Positions 7,951 to 16,327 of a stretch of DNA of 64,000 nucleotides are shown here, in pieces. Within the stretch, counting starts at the first letter, position 1. Each line of letters opens with the position of its first letter. Source of the stretch: Amycolatopsis sp. 195334CR (GTDB lineage Bacteria > Actinomycetota > Actinomycetes > Mycobacteriales > Pseudonocardiaceae). Under the pieces are notes generated by a model that ran no database searches, was not told the origin of the DNA, and saw only the letters and a list, made by a program, of their open reading frames with translations. The stretch covers positions 1,240,001-1,304,000 of the forward strand of contig NZ_JAFJMJ010000002.1 of NCBI RefSeq assembly GCF_017309385.1, in the 5' to 3' direction. The position numbers were made by a program, and so were the translations under genes.

Positions 7951-9771
7951 GTGAACCTCGCGCAGCCGACCAGTCCGCCCGCCGGTGGTGCCGAGCTCGG
8001 TCAGATCGCCATCGCCGGGCTGATGTTCTTCGTCGTCTTCCTGCCGCTCGCCGTTTTTGTGCTGCGCGAGCGGGCGGGCAAGCGCACCGCCGCCGGGCGG
8101 CTCGCGGACTGGGCGGCCGGGCTGTCCGGCCTGCCGCGCTGGGCCGCGCTGCCGATGTTCCTCGCCGGGCTGTCCGGGCTCTCGGCGCTGATCGGCGTGT
8201 ACTGGGACGTGCCGATCCACATGGAACTGGGCCGCGACGAGGGGCCGCTGGCCAACCCGTCGCACTACCCGATCTACTTCGGACTGATGGGCATCTTCGC
8301 CAGCGGCGTGCTCAGCGCCGGGCTGGCGAAGGGAAAGCTGCCCGCGCGCACCTTCCCGCTCGGCCCGCACTGGCGGGTGCCGATGGGCAGCGTGCAGATG
8401 ATGGCCACCGGCCTGGTCGGCGTGGCCGGGTTCCCGCTGGACGACGTGTGGCACCGGCTGTTCGGCCAGGACGTCACCGAATGGGGCCCCACCCACGTGC
8501 TGATGATCGGCGGCGGCATCGGCGTGGTGATCGGGCTGCAGCTGCTGCTCGCCGAAGCGCGGCAGGTCGGCGCGAGCGGGCCGCTGGTCCGGCTGCTCGG
8601 CCCGCTGCTCGCCGGCGCGTGGATGATGGGCGCCTCGGCGTTCCTGATGGAGTTCGACCTCGGGGTGCCGCAGTTCCCGATGCTCGCGCAGGTGGTGCTG
8701 GTCGGCCTGATCGGCGGCTGGACCCTGCTCTACGGGCGGCTGGCCTGGGGGCCGGGCGGCACGCTGATCGTGCTCGCGGTGTTCCTGGTGACGCGGGCGT
8801 TGTTCGCGATCATCCCGGCGGTGGACGACCTGCACGTGGCCTCGCTGCTGCCGTACGTGGCCGAGGCCGTGGTGATCGAGGTGGTCGCGCTGCTGGCGGG
8901 CCGGGCCGGCGCGCACCGGCTCGCGCTGCTGGCCGGGATCGGCGCGGGCACCGTCGGCATGCTCGGCGAATGGGCCTTCTCGCAGTGGCTGATGCCGAAC
9001 CCGTGGCCCGCCGCGCACCTGCCGCTGTTCCTCGGGTTCGGGGTGTTCGCCTCGATCGCGGGCTGCCTGATCGGGGCGTGGCAGTACCAGCAGGCGGAGA
9101 GCATCGCGGCGCCGGAGGGCCCGGAACCCCGGACGCCGGAGCGGCGGGTGCGGCACGTCGCCGGGCTGGCCGGTGCGCTCGGCGCGGTCGCGCTGATGGC
9201 CGTGGTCGTGGTGCCGCAGGACCCGCCGGCGGGGCTGACCGCGGAGGTCGCGCTGAGCGAGTCGACCACCGGGCTGCCGGTGTCCGCCCCGCACGGCGGC
9301 GGGGAACCGCGCTGGGTGCACGCCACGGTCACCATCAGCGATCCCGCGCTGGCCTCGGACGCGCTCTGGCTGAACGGCTTCTCCTGGCAGGGCGGCGATT
9401 TCTTCTCGAAGCCGCTGGAACAGGTCGGGGAGGGCGTCTACCGCACCGCCGAACCGCTGCCGGTCTACGGCGCGTGGAAGAGCGGGTTCCGGCTGCACAC
9501 CCCGAACCGCATGCTGGCGCTGGCTCCGGTGTACGCGCCGGACGACCCGGCTGCCAACGCACCGGCGATCGAAGCGGTCTCCGGTCCGCGCCCGTTCATG
9601 TCGGAGATCGAGTTCCTGCAACGCGAGCGCAAGAGCGAGACGCCCGCGGTGCTGTGGACGGTCGCCTACGTGGTGGTGGGCCTGATCTTCGGCGGCATGT
9701 GGGTGCTGTTCGGCTGGCTGTACACCGCGGGCGCCGGTGTCCGCCCGACCAGGGCGCGGTCTACCGTCTAG
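7951..9771 (+). CDS. Large polytopic membrane protein with conserved His/Asp motifs and outer domain
   Basis: The 606-aa protein has about 12-13 hydrophobic segments. An extracytoplasmic domain of about 140 residues (about 415-560) precedes the last segment. Potential metal-binding motifs sit beside membrane segments: DVPIHMELGRD and NPSHYPIYFG near 85-110, then LDDVWHRLFGQD and WGPTHVL near 165-185. The outer domain contains VYGAWKSGFRLHTP, reminiscent of FixH/YtkA-like domains. The start is GTG at 7951 with GGAAAGG upstream. I cannot name the family. It is divergent from the cupredoxin operon and shares its control region, so the four products probably work as one membrane system. Confidence 0.8.
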   Translation: MNLAQPTSPPAGGAELGQIAIAGLMFFVVFLPLAVFVLRERAGKRTAAGRLADWAAGLSGLPRWAALPMFLAGLSGLSALIGVYWDVPIHMELGRDEGPLANPSHYPIYFGLMGIFASGVLSAGLAKGKLPARTFPLGPHWRVPMGSVQMMATGLVGVAGFPLDDVWHRLFGQDVTEWGPTHVLMIGGGIGVVIGLQLLLAEARQVGASGPLVRLLGPLLAGAWMMGASAFLMEFDLGVPQFPMLAQVVLVGLIGGWTLLYGRLAWGPGGTLIVLAVFLVTRALFAIIPAVDDLHVASLLPYVAEAVVIEVVALLAGRAGAHRLALLAGIGAGTVGMLGEWAFSQWLMPNPWPAAHLPLFLGFGVFASIAGCLIGAWQYQQAESIAAPEGPEPRTPERRVRHVAGLAGALGAVALMAVVVVPQDPPAGLTAEVALSESTTGLPVSAPHGGGEPRWVHATVTISDPALASDALWLNGFSWQGGDFFSKPLEQVGEGVYRTAEPLPVYGAWKSGFRLHTPNRMLALAPVYAPDDPAANAPAIEAVSGPRPFMSEIEFLQRERKSETPAVLWTVAYVVVGLIFGGMWVLFGWLYTAGAGVRPTRARSTV

Positions 9772-9774
9772 GGC

Positions 9775-10230
9775 ATGAAGATCGTCGTCGATGACCTGTC
9801 CGGGCCGGAGATCGCCGCGTTCCTCGGCGAGCACCTCGAGGAGATGCGCTCGCTCTCGCCGCTGGAGAGCAAGCACGCGCTGGACCTCGACGATCTCCGG
9901 AAGCCGGACGTGACCTTCTGGTCGGTGTACGACGGCACCGAGCTGGTCGGCTGCGGTGCGCTCAAGGCGCTCGACACCGAGCACGCGGAACTGAAGTCGA
10001 TGCGCACCACCACCGCGCGCAAACGCGGCGGGATCGCGTCGTTCCTGCTGGAGCACGTGCTCGCCGAGGCCCGGCGGATGCGGTTCTCCCGGATCAGCCT
10101 GGAAACCGGCTCCGCCGAGTTCTTCCGCCCGGCCCGGCGGCTGTACGAGAAGTTCGGCTTCACCTACTGCGAACCGTTCGCCGGCTACCGGCCGGACCCG
10201 CACAGCGCCTTCATGACCAGGACGCTCTGA
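9775..10230 (+). CDS. GNAT-family N-acetyltransferase
   Basis: The 151-aa GNAT enzyme transfers an acetyl group from acetyl-CoA to an unknown amine. The CoA-binding loop appears as RKRGGIASFLLEHVL, after the LKSMRT strand, and the C-terminal RRLYEKFGFTYCEPF is the typical beta-alpha closing unit. It resembles the YsnE/YjgM type. It starts 3 bp after the preceding stop but has no evident functional link to the membrane cluster. Confidence 0.9.
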   Translation: MKIVVDDLSGPEIAAFLGEHLEEMRSLSPLESKHALDLDDLRKPDVTFWSVYDGTELVGCGALKALDTEHAELKSMRTTTARKRGGIASFLLEHVLAEARRMRFSRISLETGSAEFFRPARRLYEKFGFTYCEPFAGYRPDPHSAFMTRTL

Positions 10231-10236
10231 CGCGCC

Positions 10237-11070
10237 TCAGCCCAGGTTCTTGCGCTGGACGTCCCATTCGGTGGTGCACAGGCCGCAGGCCGGGCCGGTG
10301 AACTGCGCGCCGCTGGCCTGGTCGCCCTTGAGCTGCCACTTCAGCCAGTGCCCGCCGACCCGGCCGAACTCGCCGCCGTTCGGCTGGTCGAAGGTGCCGA
10401 AGTGGCCGACGTCGAGGTTGCCCATGAACGCGGGCAGCCCGGCGGGCAGCCGCCCCCAGTCATCCATCGCGTTGGGGTAGGCGATGTCGCTGGGGCCGCC
10501 GATGAAGTACGCGATCGGCGCGTGCAGCTGCTGCAGCAGGTGGTTCTGGCTGTCGCTGAGCAGGCCGCTGTTCCACAGCACGGTGGTGGTCAGCCGCGGG
10601 TCGTCCGCCACCTCGTAGGTCTCGATGCCGCCGCAGGACTGGCCCATCACCGCCACCTTGGTGGTGTCGATCCGGTTGCGGTACTTGCTGCCCAAGCGGG
10701 AGTTCTCCTCGATGGCCCAGTCGATCGACTCGGTCAGCATGGCCGAGTCGGTCTGGCCGAAGCCGCCCGGCCTGCCGTTCGCGATCACCAGGAAGCCGTG
10801 CGAGGCCCATTCGGTGAGGATGTTCTCGAACCAGGTGCCGTCCGCGCGGCAGGCACCGTTGCCCCAGGCCACGATCGGCAGCTTCACCCCGGCGGGCAGC
10901 GTGTCCGGGCGGTAGATGGTGTGGTCGGGCAGCCGGAAGCTGGTCTCGTAGCCGGCCGAGTACGGTCCAGAGCCACCCAGCGCGGACGGTGGTGTGGCGC
11001 CCGCGGTGGCGGGCGTGAGCAGGGCGGTGGCCGTGACGAGGATGCCGAGCAGTGCGGTGCGCAGTCGCAT
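10237..11070 (-). CDS. Secreted alpha/beta-hydrolase
   Basis: The 277-aa protein starts with a Sec signal peptide (MRLRTALLGILVTATALLTP, cleavage near ATAGA). An alpha/beta-hydrolase core follows with nucleophile elbow GQSCGG, AWGNGAC near the oxyanion hole and a late His in VGHFGT. It resembles PHB-depolymerase/lipase-type esterases of actinomycetes and would act outside the cell. The ATG at 11070 has GGAGAAG just upstream; an upstream in-frame ATG at 11124 would ruin the signal peptide. The substrate is unknown. It is convergent with the GNAT gene. Confidence 0.88.
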   Translation of the reverse strand: MRLRTALLGILVTATALLTPATAGATPPSALGGSGPYSAGYETSFRLPDHTIYRPDTLPAGVKLPIVAWGNGACRADGTWFENILTEWASHGFLVIANGRPGGFGQTDSAMLTESIDWAIEENSRLGSKYRNRIDTTKVAVMGQSCGGIETYEVADDPRLTTTVLWNSGLLSDSQNHLLQQLHAPIAYFIGGPSDIAYPNAMDDWGRLPAGLPAFMGNLDVGHFGTFDQPNGGEFGRVGGHWLKWQLKGDQASGAQFTGPACGLCTTEWDVQRKNLG

Positions 11071-11203
11071 GGTCTTCTCCGGTGGTCGGGGGAGTGCGGC
11101 CGGGCCGAATTGTCGCGGCCGCACTCCGCGCCCGGCCAGCGAAGCGGCCGCGGACCGGCGAAATTGCCGATGACCGCGGCCGCCTCGTGTCCTCAGTGGA
11201 CGG

Positions 11204-12139
11204 TCAGTTCGAGTTCGCCGTCATGGTGAGGTAGCCGACGCCGAGCGAGGCCAGCGATTCGAGCGCGAACTCGGTGAGCGTGTCGACCGTGGTCTTGTTC
11301 GCCAGCAGCATCTGGGTCTGCGCGTGCCGCGGCCCTGGCAGCCCCGACTGCTCCCGGTACTCGATCTTGACCGTGGTGCCGCCGGGCGCCTGCACGTCCA
11401 CCTTGATGTCCTTGTACACCCCGGTCAGCTTCGAGGTGATCTTGGTGGCCAGGTCGTGGGCGATCACCGCGGCGGTGAGCGTCGCCACGATCACCACGAT
11501 GGTCCTCGGATCGGCGTAGCGCGCGCTGGCCGACGGCGTGGACCACTTCCCGTCCTTGTAGAGGCGGGTCGCGGTGTTCTGCAGCGTCAGGTCGACCTCC
11601 ACCGCGTTCGATCTGGCCGTGCTGAACATGGTGCTGGTCGCGATGTCCTGCTCGAACCACACCTGCACCGCCTCGACCGGGGTCAGCGTGTCCTGGCCGG
11701 ACACGATCGGCTGCTCGGCCACGTAGATCGGGGTGGTCGAGGACTTGCCGTTGTAGTCGGTGGAGAAGGCGCACAGGCCGGGGTGGATGGTGCCGTAGTT
11801 GTTGATCATGGTGATGCCGGTGGCCGGGCCGCCCGAGGTGGCGTCCCCGAGATAGCCGTTGGTGTCGAGCACGGCCTGGTCGCCGAGGCCGATCGACACC
11901 TTGTTGGTGGACACGTTCACCTTCACGTCCCCGGTGAACTGGTTGCTGCCGAACATCTCGTACATCGGCTGCCAGGAGAAGGTGTTGTCGACCAGGTAGT
12001 CGATCCCCGACTGCCAGACCACGTTGTAGGTGTTGTTCACCTTCTTCGCGAAGCAGAGCTGGTAGCCGCTCGACTTGAGGGTTTCGAAATCGGCGGGTGC
12101 GATCTGGATGTCCACGGACTTGACGTTCCCGTCGGCCAT
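11204..12139 (-). CDS. Protein of unknown function (311 aa)
   Basis: The 311-aa protein starts at ATG 12139, directly after an AGGAGG ribosome site. I do not recognise the family. It lacks a signal peptide. Its N-terminal two thirds are rich in Thr, Ser, Asn and aromatic residues in alternating patterns (GYQLCFAKKVNNTYNVVWQSG), suggesting a beta-rich fold. One strongly hydrophobic stretch (TIVVIVATLTAAVIA, near residue 210) lies in the middle of otherwise soluble sequence. The C-terminus has charged and amphipathic segments. It stands alone, with a 412-bp gap separating it from the divergent SARP gene. Confidence 0.85.
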   Translation of the reverse strand: MADGNVKSVDIQIAPADFETLKSSGYQLCFAKKVNNTYNVVWQSGIDYLVDNTFSWQPMYEMFGSNQFTGDVKVNVSTNKVSIGLGDQAVLDTNGYLGDATSGGPATGITMINNYGTIHPGLCAFSTDYNGKSSTTPIYVAEQPIVSGQDTLTPVEAVQVWFEQDIATSTMFSTARSNAVEVDLTLQNTATRLYKDGKWSTPSASARYADPRTIVVIVATLTAAVIAHDLATKITSKLTGVYKDIKVDVQAPGGTTVKIEYREQSGLPGPRHAQTQMLLANKTTVDTLTEFALESLASLGVGYLTMTANSN

Positions 12140-12551
12140 GGTTGCCTCCTTGGTTCGTGCTGCGGGTTTCCGGGGCCGGTGACCCTGGGAGCACAGCTTC
12201 CGGACGCGGGGTCTCCGCGCCGTCGCCCGGCCGCGTGCCGCCGGGTCTGCCGAACGTGCCTTCACCCACTGGGCTGGATCGGGACGGGAAAATGACGCTG
12301 GGCCATTGGCCTTACCGCGGTCCGCGCGATCCGGCGGAATTGCGCACGCGCAGTGGCGTTACCCACCCGGCGCTCACTTCCGGGTGGTCATCGGTGGGAA
12401 GTCAAGCCGGTAAAAGGTGGGGGAAGTGCGGTGCACGTGCAGAAGACAGCGGCGTCCACGCCGGTGGGGGCGGCGGGGAGATGCGCGGAAGACACCCGCG
12501 GTGCGATGCTCGTTCGCCGGTGAAGGGCGTCGACGGAAACGAGGCAGGGCG
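12140..12551. other. 412-bp intergenic region upstream of two divergent genes
   Basis: This non-coding gap separates the 311-aa unknown protein gene (minus) from the SARP-like regulator (plus). It must hold both promoters. The only structure I see is an inverted repeat with 8-bp arms, CCACCCGG at 12363-12370 and CCGGGTGG at 12380-12387, with a 9-base spacer. Open frames across it look like antisense or out-of-frame reading. Confidence 0.6.
12363..12387. promoter_or_regulatory. Inverted repeat in SARP upstream region
   Basis: CCACCCGG and CCGGGTGG form a perfect 8-bp inverted repeat separated by 9 bases, about 165 bp before the SARP start. It may be an operator or a hairpin. GC-rich repeats like this can arise by chance in this genome. 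Confidence 0.3.
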
Positions 12552-13301
12552 ATGGAAGAATGCGTTGCTGACCGGAGAACGGGGCGAAGCCGGGAATCCC
12601 TGGCCCATTTGCACCTGCTCGGCCGGTTCGAACTGGTGGTCGATGGCGAACGGGTTTGCCTGCCGAGGGGAGCGCAGCGGTTGCTCGCTTTCCTCGGGAT
12701 CCGGAACGGGCTGCCGGTGAACCGGACGGCGGCCGCCGAGCAGCTGTGGCCGGAGAGCCGCCGCCAGCGCGCGGCGGCGAACCTGCGGCAGGCGCTGTGG
12801 CACGTGCGGCGCTCGACCGACCGGCCGGTGGTGGAGACGGCCACCGAGCACCTGCGGCTGTCGCCGGTGGTGGTGGTCGACCTCTGCCGTTCGCTCGATT
12901 CGGCCCACCGCGCGGACCCGGCGGCCGACGAGTGGCTGGCCGGTTCGCTGGCGCGGGACCTGCTGCCGGACTGGGGTGAGGAATGGCTGGTGCCGGAGCG
13001 GCAGCGCTGGGAACAGGTGCGGCTGCACACGCTGGAGGCGATCGCCCGCCGCCTGATCACCGCGGGCGCGCACCTGGCCGCGCTGGAGGCCGCGCTGACC
13101 GCCATCGCCATCGACCCGGTGCGGGAGAGCGCGCACTGCACGGTGATCGCGGTGCACCTGGCGCAGGGCAACACCGGTTCCGCGCTGCGGCACTACCAGC
13201 AGTATCGGGGGCTGCTGCACCGGGAGCTCGGCGTGCTGCCGTCACCCCGCATGACCAAGTTGCTCTCCTCGGCCCACGCCCACCCGGTGACGCTCGGCTA
13301 G
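12552..13301 (+). CDS. SARP/BTAD-type transcriptional regulator
   Basis: The 249-aa regulator has an OmpR-like DNA-binding domain (LHLLGRFELVVDGERVCLPRGAQRL split over residues about 20-90). A bacterial transcriptional activator domain (BTAD) follows, with RQRWEQVRLHTLEAIARRL and the final HYQQYRGLLHRELGVLPSPRM. It is a small stand-alone SARP, a type that usually activates secondary-metabolite or local genes. ATG at 12552 is used because the conserved domain begins shortly afterwards; in-frame sequence upstream is Arg-rich and unlike protein. The target may be the divergent 311-aa protein gene. Confidence 0.85.
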   Translation: MEECVADRRTGRSRESLAHLHLLGRFELVVDGERVCLPRGAQRLLAFLGIRNGLPVNRTAAAEQLWPESRRQRAAANLRQALWHVRRSTDRPVVETATEHLRLSPVVVVDLCRSLDSAHRADPAADEWLAGSLARDLLPDWGEEWLVPERQRWEQVRLHTLEAIARRLITAGAHLAALEAALTAIAIDPVRESAHCTVIAVHLAQGNTGSALRHYQQYRGLLHRELGVLPSPRMTKLLSSAHAHPVTLG

Positions 13302-13310
13302 CCTTGCGGC

Positions 13311-13472
13311 TCAGGACTCCTTGGTCGTGTCGAACCAGCCGGCGTCGCGCGGGGTGAGGGTGGCGACGGCTTCGTCGTGTAGTTCGGCGATGGCGCTCAG
13401 CGCTTCTTCCGCCTGCTTCGCCAGCCACGTGTCGTCGTGGGTGCCAGTGTCCATCTCGGTTCCTTCGCTCAT
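13311..13472 (-). CDS. Small hypothetical protein coupled to ECF sigma factor (53 aa)
   Basis: The 53-aa acidic protein has a helical AKQAEEALSAIAELHDEAVATL core and no membrane segment. Its ATG (13470-13472) overlaps the sigma factor's TGA in the ATGA arrangement, so it should be translated by coupling. A second Met (13454) is possible. Its role is unknown. The tight linkage suggests a partner or modulator of the sigma factor. Confidence 0.7.
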   Translation of the reverse strand: MSEGTEMDTGTHDDTWLAKQAEEALSAIAELHDEAVATLTPRDAGWFDTTKES

Positions 13473-14239
13473 CGGGGTCTCGGTGGCGGGGTGAGTTCGC
13501 CGTTGGATTCGGCGAGACGGGTAACGACGGTCTGGCAGTCCGTGCAGTGGGCGACGTGGTCGTCGATGCGGCGGGTGCGATGGCAGGAGAGACCCCCGCG
13601 GATCCAGGTACCCATTCGGTGCCGGGACAAACGGCAACCCTGGTCACCCGATTCGGGGACTTGCTCCTGCAGGTACGCCTGCCGCAGCCCTTCGCGGGCC
13701 CGTTTGGCGAGCGCGGCCACCCCGTTGGGGGAGATGCCCAGCGCCGAAGCCAGGTCCGCGGCGGACGCCGACTCCACTTCGGTGTGCCAGAGCACCAGCT
13801 GCCAGCGTTCCGGCAGCCGCTGGAAGGCGGACCCGGCCAGCTGCGCGTTCCACCGGTGCAGCACGACCTCGTCCAGCCGGGGCGCGGTGGGGTCCGCCCC
13901 GCTTTCCGGCACCTCGCCGTACAGCTCGACCCTGGCCAGCCGCCGCTGCCAGGTGATCGCCAGGTGGCGCATGGTGACCAGCAGGTAGGGCCGCAGGTGC
14001 TCACGCGGTCCGGCCCCGCCGCGGATGGCCGCGAGCACCCGCGCGAACCCCTCGGCGACCAGTTCGTGCCGTTCCGCCGGACTGCGGTGCCAGCGGCGGG
14101 CGAACTGCCGCGCGGCCTCGGCGTGCCGCTCGAACAACAGCCCGTACGCGGGCAGGTCACCGGCACGCACGGCGTCGAGCAGCGCGGCATCGGTCAGCTG
14201 GACCGGTTCGGTCAAATCCCCTCGGACAGCACCAGGCAA
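13469..14239 (-). CDS. ECF sigma factor with fused C-terminal zinc-finger anti-sigma-like domain
   Basis: The 256-aa protein has sigma region 2 (FERHAEAARQFARRWHRS, LRPYLLVTMRHLAI) and region 4 (RLPERWQLVLWHTEVE, ADLASALGISPNGVAALAKRA). It ends in a zf-HC2-like segment, DDHVAHCTDCQTVV, the H-x3-C-x2-C zinc signature normally found in anti-sigma factors. Sensor and sigma factor thus appear fused, with no membrane segment seen. A TTG at 14239 follows AAGGAGG with good spacing and is my preferred start; an in-frame GTG at 14308 is the alternative. The gene is coupled to a 53-aa gene downstream. Confidence 0.82.
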   Translation of the reverse strand: MPGAVRGDLTEPVQLTDAALLDAVRAGDLPAYGLLFERHAEAARQFARRWHRSPAERHELVAEGFARVLAAIRGGAGPREHLRPYLLVTMRHLAITWQRRLARVELYGEVPESGADPTAPRLDEVVLHRWNAQLAGSAFQRLPERWQLVLWHTEVESASAADLASALGISPNGVAALAKRAREGLRQAYLQEQVPESGDQGCRLSRHRMGTWIRGGLSCHRTRRIDDHVAHCTDCQTVVTRLAESNGELTPPPRPR

Positions 14240-14244
14240 CGCAT
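14212..14244 (-). CDS. Possible 10-residue leader peptide overlapping the sigma start
   Basis: An ATG at 14242-14244 has near-ideal spacing from the same AAGGAGG site. It opens a 10-codon frame ending in TGA at 14212, out of frame with and overlapping the proposed TTG start of the sigma factor. It may compete for initiation and lower sigma synthesis, or be accidental. Evidence is only positional. Confidence 0.25.
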   Translation of the reverse strand: MRCLVLSEGI

Positions 14245-14346
14245 CGGCCTCCTTCTCCCCAATTCGGCCGGACTCGCGGTAACGAGTACAGAAATGTATC
14301 AGGTACACGGTCGTATGAGGTAGTTGACGGACGATAAACTCTGCGT

Positions 14347-15066
14347 ATGCCTTCTTCCGGCCACTCGGGCGGCCACACGGACGGCCGGGCCGCGCGCTGG
14401 GCCGGTCAGCGCGAACGCCGTCGCCGGGAGTTCGTCGAAGCCGCGTTGCGGGCGATCAGGGAACGCGGGCCCGACGTGTCCACCGAGCGCATCGCCGAAG
14501 AGGCCGGGGTCGCGCGCACCCAGCTGTACAAGCACTTCACCGACGCCACCGACATCCACCGCACGATCGCCCAGCGCGCGGTGGAACTGATCAACGCCGA
14601 ACTCGCGCCGCTGTGGGAACTGCACGGCTCCCCGGAGCGGATGATCAGCACCGCGGTGGACACGCACATCCGGTGGCTGGCCGAGAACCGCCACCTCTAC
14701 CGGTACCTGAGCAGGCACTCGCTGTCCGCGCCGGACACCGGGCCCGGCGCGGTCAACGATGTCAGGACCACCATCGGCGAGCACCTCACCGTGGTGTTCG
14801 AGCACTACCTGCGGGCGTTCGGCCTGGACACCCGCGTCGCCGAGCCCGCCGCGTTCAGCGTGGTCGGGCTCGTCGACGCCAGCACCGCGCAGTGGCTCCG
14901 GTACCCGCGGGGCCTCGAGCACGCCCAGTTCGCCGCGTTGCTTTCACGCTGGGTCTGGAGCATTCTCGACGACGCGCTGCGCGGGGAGGGCATCGAGGTG
15001 GACCCGGCGGAGCCGCTGCCGCCGCCGGATCTCACCTTTCCCAGCACGCGCAACGAAATCGGCTAG
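14347..15066 (+). CDS. TetR-family transcriptional regulator
   Basis: The 239-aa regulator has a TetR helix-turn-helix at about 45-75 (IAEEAGVARTQLYKHF) after an Arg-rich N-terminus, and a larger all-helical ligand domain with a TetR_C-like LIRWLAENRHLYRYLSRH-type region. It is divergent from the ECF sigma gene and convergent with the SGNH hydrolase. Its TAG stop and the hydrolase TAG stop are built from the same CTAG at 15063-15066. Its target is not obvious. Confidence 0.9.
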   Translation: MPSSGHSGGHTDGRAARWAGQRERRRREFVEAALRAIRERGPDVSTERIAEEAGVARTQLYKHFTDATDIHRTIAQRAVELINAELAPLWELHGSPERMISTAVDTHIRWLAENRHLYRYLSRHSLSAPDTGPGAVNDVRTTIGEHLTVVFEHYLRAFGLDTRVAEPAAFSVVGLVDASTAQWLRYPRGLEHAQFAALLSRWVWSILDDALRGEGIEVDPAEPLPPPDLTFPSTRNEIG

Positions 15067-16310
15067 CGTCCGTCCAACATGGACAAAGAAACGAAGTCGG
15101 CCAGTGCCTGCTGTCCGGCGGCGTTGGCGTGCACCCCGTCGCCGTTGTCGTAGGGCGGGTGGATTCCGTTGGGGCGCAACGGGTCCTTGAGCACCTGGTC
15201 GAAGTCGACCACGCCGTCGCAGGTGCCGGAGCAGTTGTTCCAGCGCTGGGTGAACGTGCCGACCTCGTGCCGGACCAGGTTCTGCGCGTCGGTGTACCCG
15301 GGCCGCGAGGTGATCGGCGTGACGTACACCGCGACACCGGCGTCGCGCAGGCGCTGGAACACCTTCCGGTAGCTGTCCAGGATCGGCCCGGCCGCGCAGC
15401 CGAAGGCCAGGTCGTTGGTGCCGTAGTAGTAGATGACCCCGGTGACGCCGTGCAGCGCGAGCACGTCGCGGTCCAGCCGGGTGAGCGCGTCGAGTTCGGC
15501 GACCCGGTCCGGGGTGCCGGGGCACTCGGCCGAACTCGTGGTGCCGCTGATGCCGGCGTTGGCGATGGCGACCTGCCGGTGCGCCGGGTGTTCGGCGACC
15601 ACGCGCCGCGCGAGGTCGTCGGTCCAGCGGCGGTTGGTGCCCAGTTCGGTGCAGCCCGGCCCGCAGTTCGTGCTGCCCACCCCGTCGACCACCGAACTGC
15701 CGTAGGCGACGATCGTGCCGCGCAGCGCCCGGTTGCGCACGTCCACCGCGCTGACCAGGTAGGTCGAGGTGACGGTCTCGGTGTACGCCGCGCCGCTGCC
15801 GTCCCCGGTGTGGTCACCCGCGCCGGGCGCGGTCAGGTAGTTCTCGCGGAACGCGGACTCGTGCTGCCCGGGAACCGCCGTGCCCGCGACGTACATGCTG
15901 ATGCTGACGTCGGTGTCCGGCCGGGTGGCCAGCCCGGTTTCGTCGCTCCACAGCTCACCGCCGGGCGGGATGGTCACCGCGGGCTTGCCGCCGAAGGTCA
16001 GCGGCCGGGTGCCGGTGACCGACGCGCCCGGCCCGCTCAGCCCCGCGGTGGCGCGGTCGATGGTCAGCGGGGTGGTGCCGAAGGTGTTCTGCACGCGGAT
16101 CCGCAGTGCGTCACCGCCCTGGCTCAGGTGCGTGACCATGCGGACGGACTGGCCGGTCAGCGCCTTCGGGGCCAGGCTCTGCTGCGACTGCGCCCACGAG
16201 GTGAACCACGGGGAGCGCTGCGGTTGCGTGGCGGGCGCCGAGCCCATCAGCAGTCCCGCCAGCACCACCACCGCCGCGGCCAGTGCCGCGAGCTTGCCTG
16301 AACGCCTCAT
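15063..16310 (-). CDS. Secreted SGNH/GDSL-type hydrolase
   Basis: The 415-aa exported esterase-like enzyme has an N-terminal signal peptide (KLAALAAAVVVLAGLLMG), a beta-rich N-terminal domain of about 170 residues, and an SGNH hydrolase domain. Block I reads AYGSSVVDG, so Asp of the usual GDS is Ser. Later blocks are NAGISG, YYGTNDLA and the catalytic dyad DGVHANAAG. It likely deacylates an extracellular carbohydrate or lipid ester. Neighbours give no clear substrate. Its stop overlaps that of the convergent TetR gene. Confidence 0.92.
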   Translation of the reverse strand: MRRSGKLAALAAAVVVLAGLLMGSAPATQPQRSPWFTSWAQSQQSLAPKALTGQSVRMVTHLSQGGDALRIRVQNTFGTTPLTIDRATAGLSGPGASVTGTRPLTFGGKPAVTIPPGGELWSDETGLATRPDTDVSISMYVAGTAVPGQHESAFRENYLTAPGAGDHTGDGSGAAYTETVTSTYLVSAVDVRNRALRGTIVAYGSSVVDGVGSTNCGPGCTELGTNRRWTDDLARRVVAEHPAHRQVAIANAGISGTTSSAECPGTPDRVAELDALTRLDRDVLALHGVTGVIYYYGTNDLAFGCAAGPILDSYRKVFQRLRDAGVAVYVTPITSRPGYTDAQNLVRHEVGTFTQRWNNCSGTCDGVVDFDQVLKDPLRPNGIHPPYDNGDGVHANAAGQQALADFVSLSMLDGR

Positions 16311-16327
16311 CGCGCCCCTCCGGGTTT

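Noticed and set aside
10348-11229. 293-codon plus-strand frame opposite the secreted hydrolase
   Set aside because: It is a mirror of the hydrolase coding pattern and lacks any motif or ribosome site.
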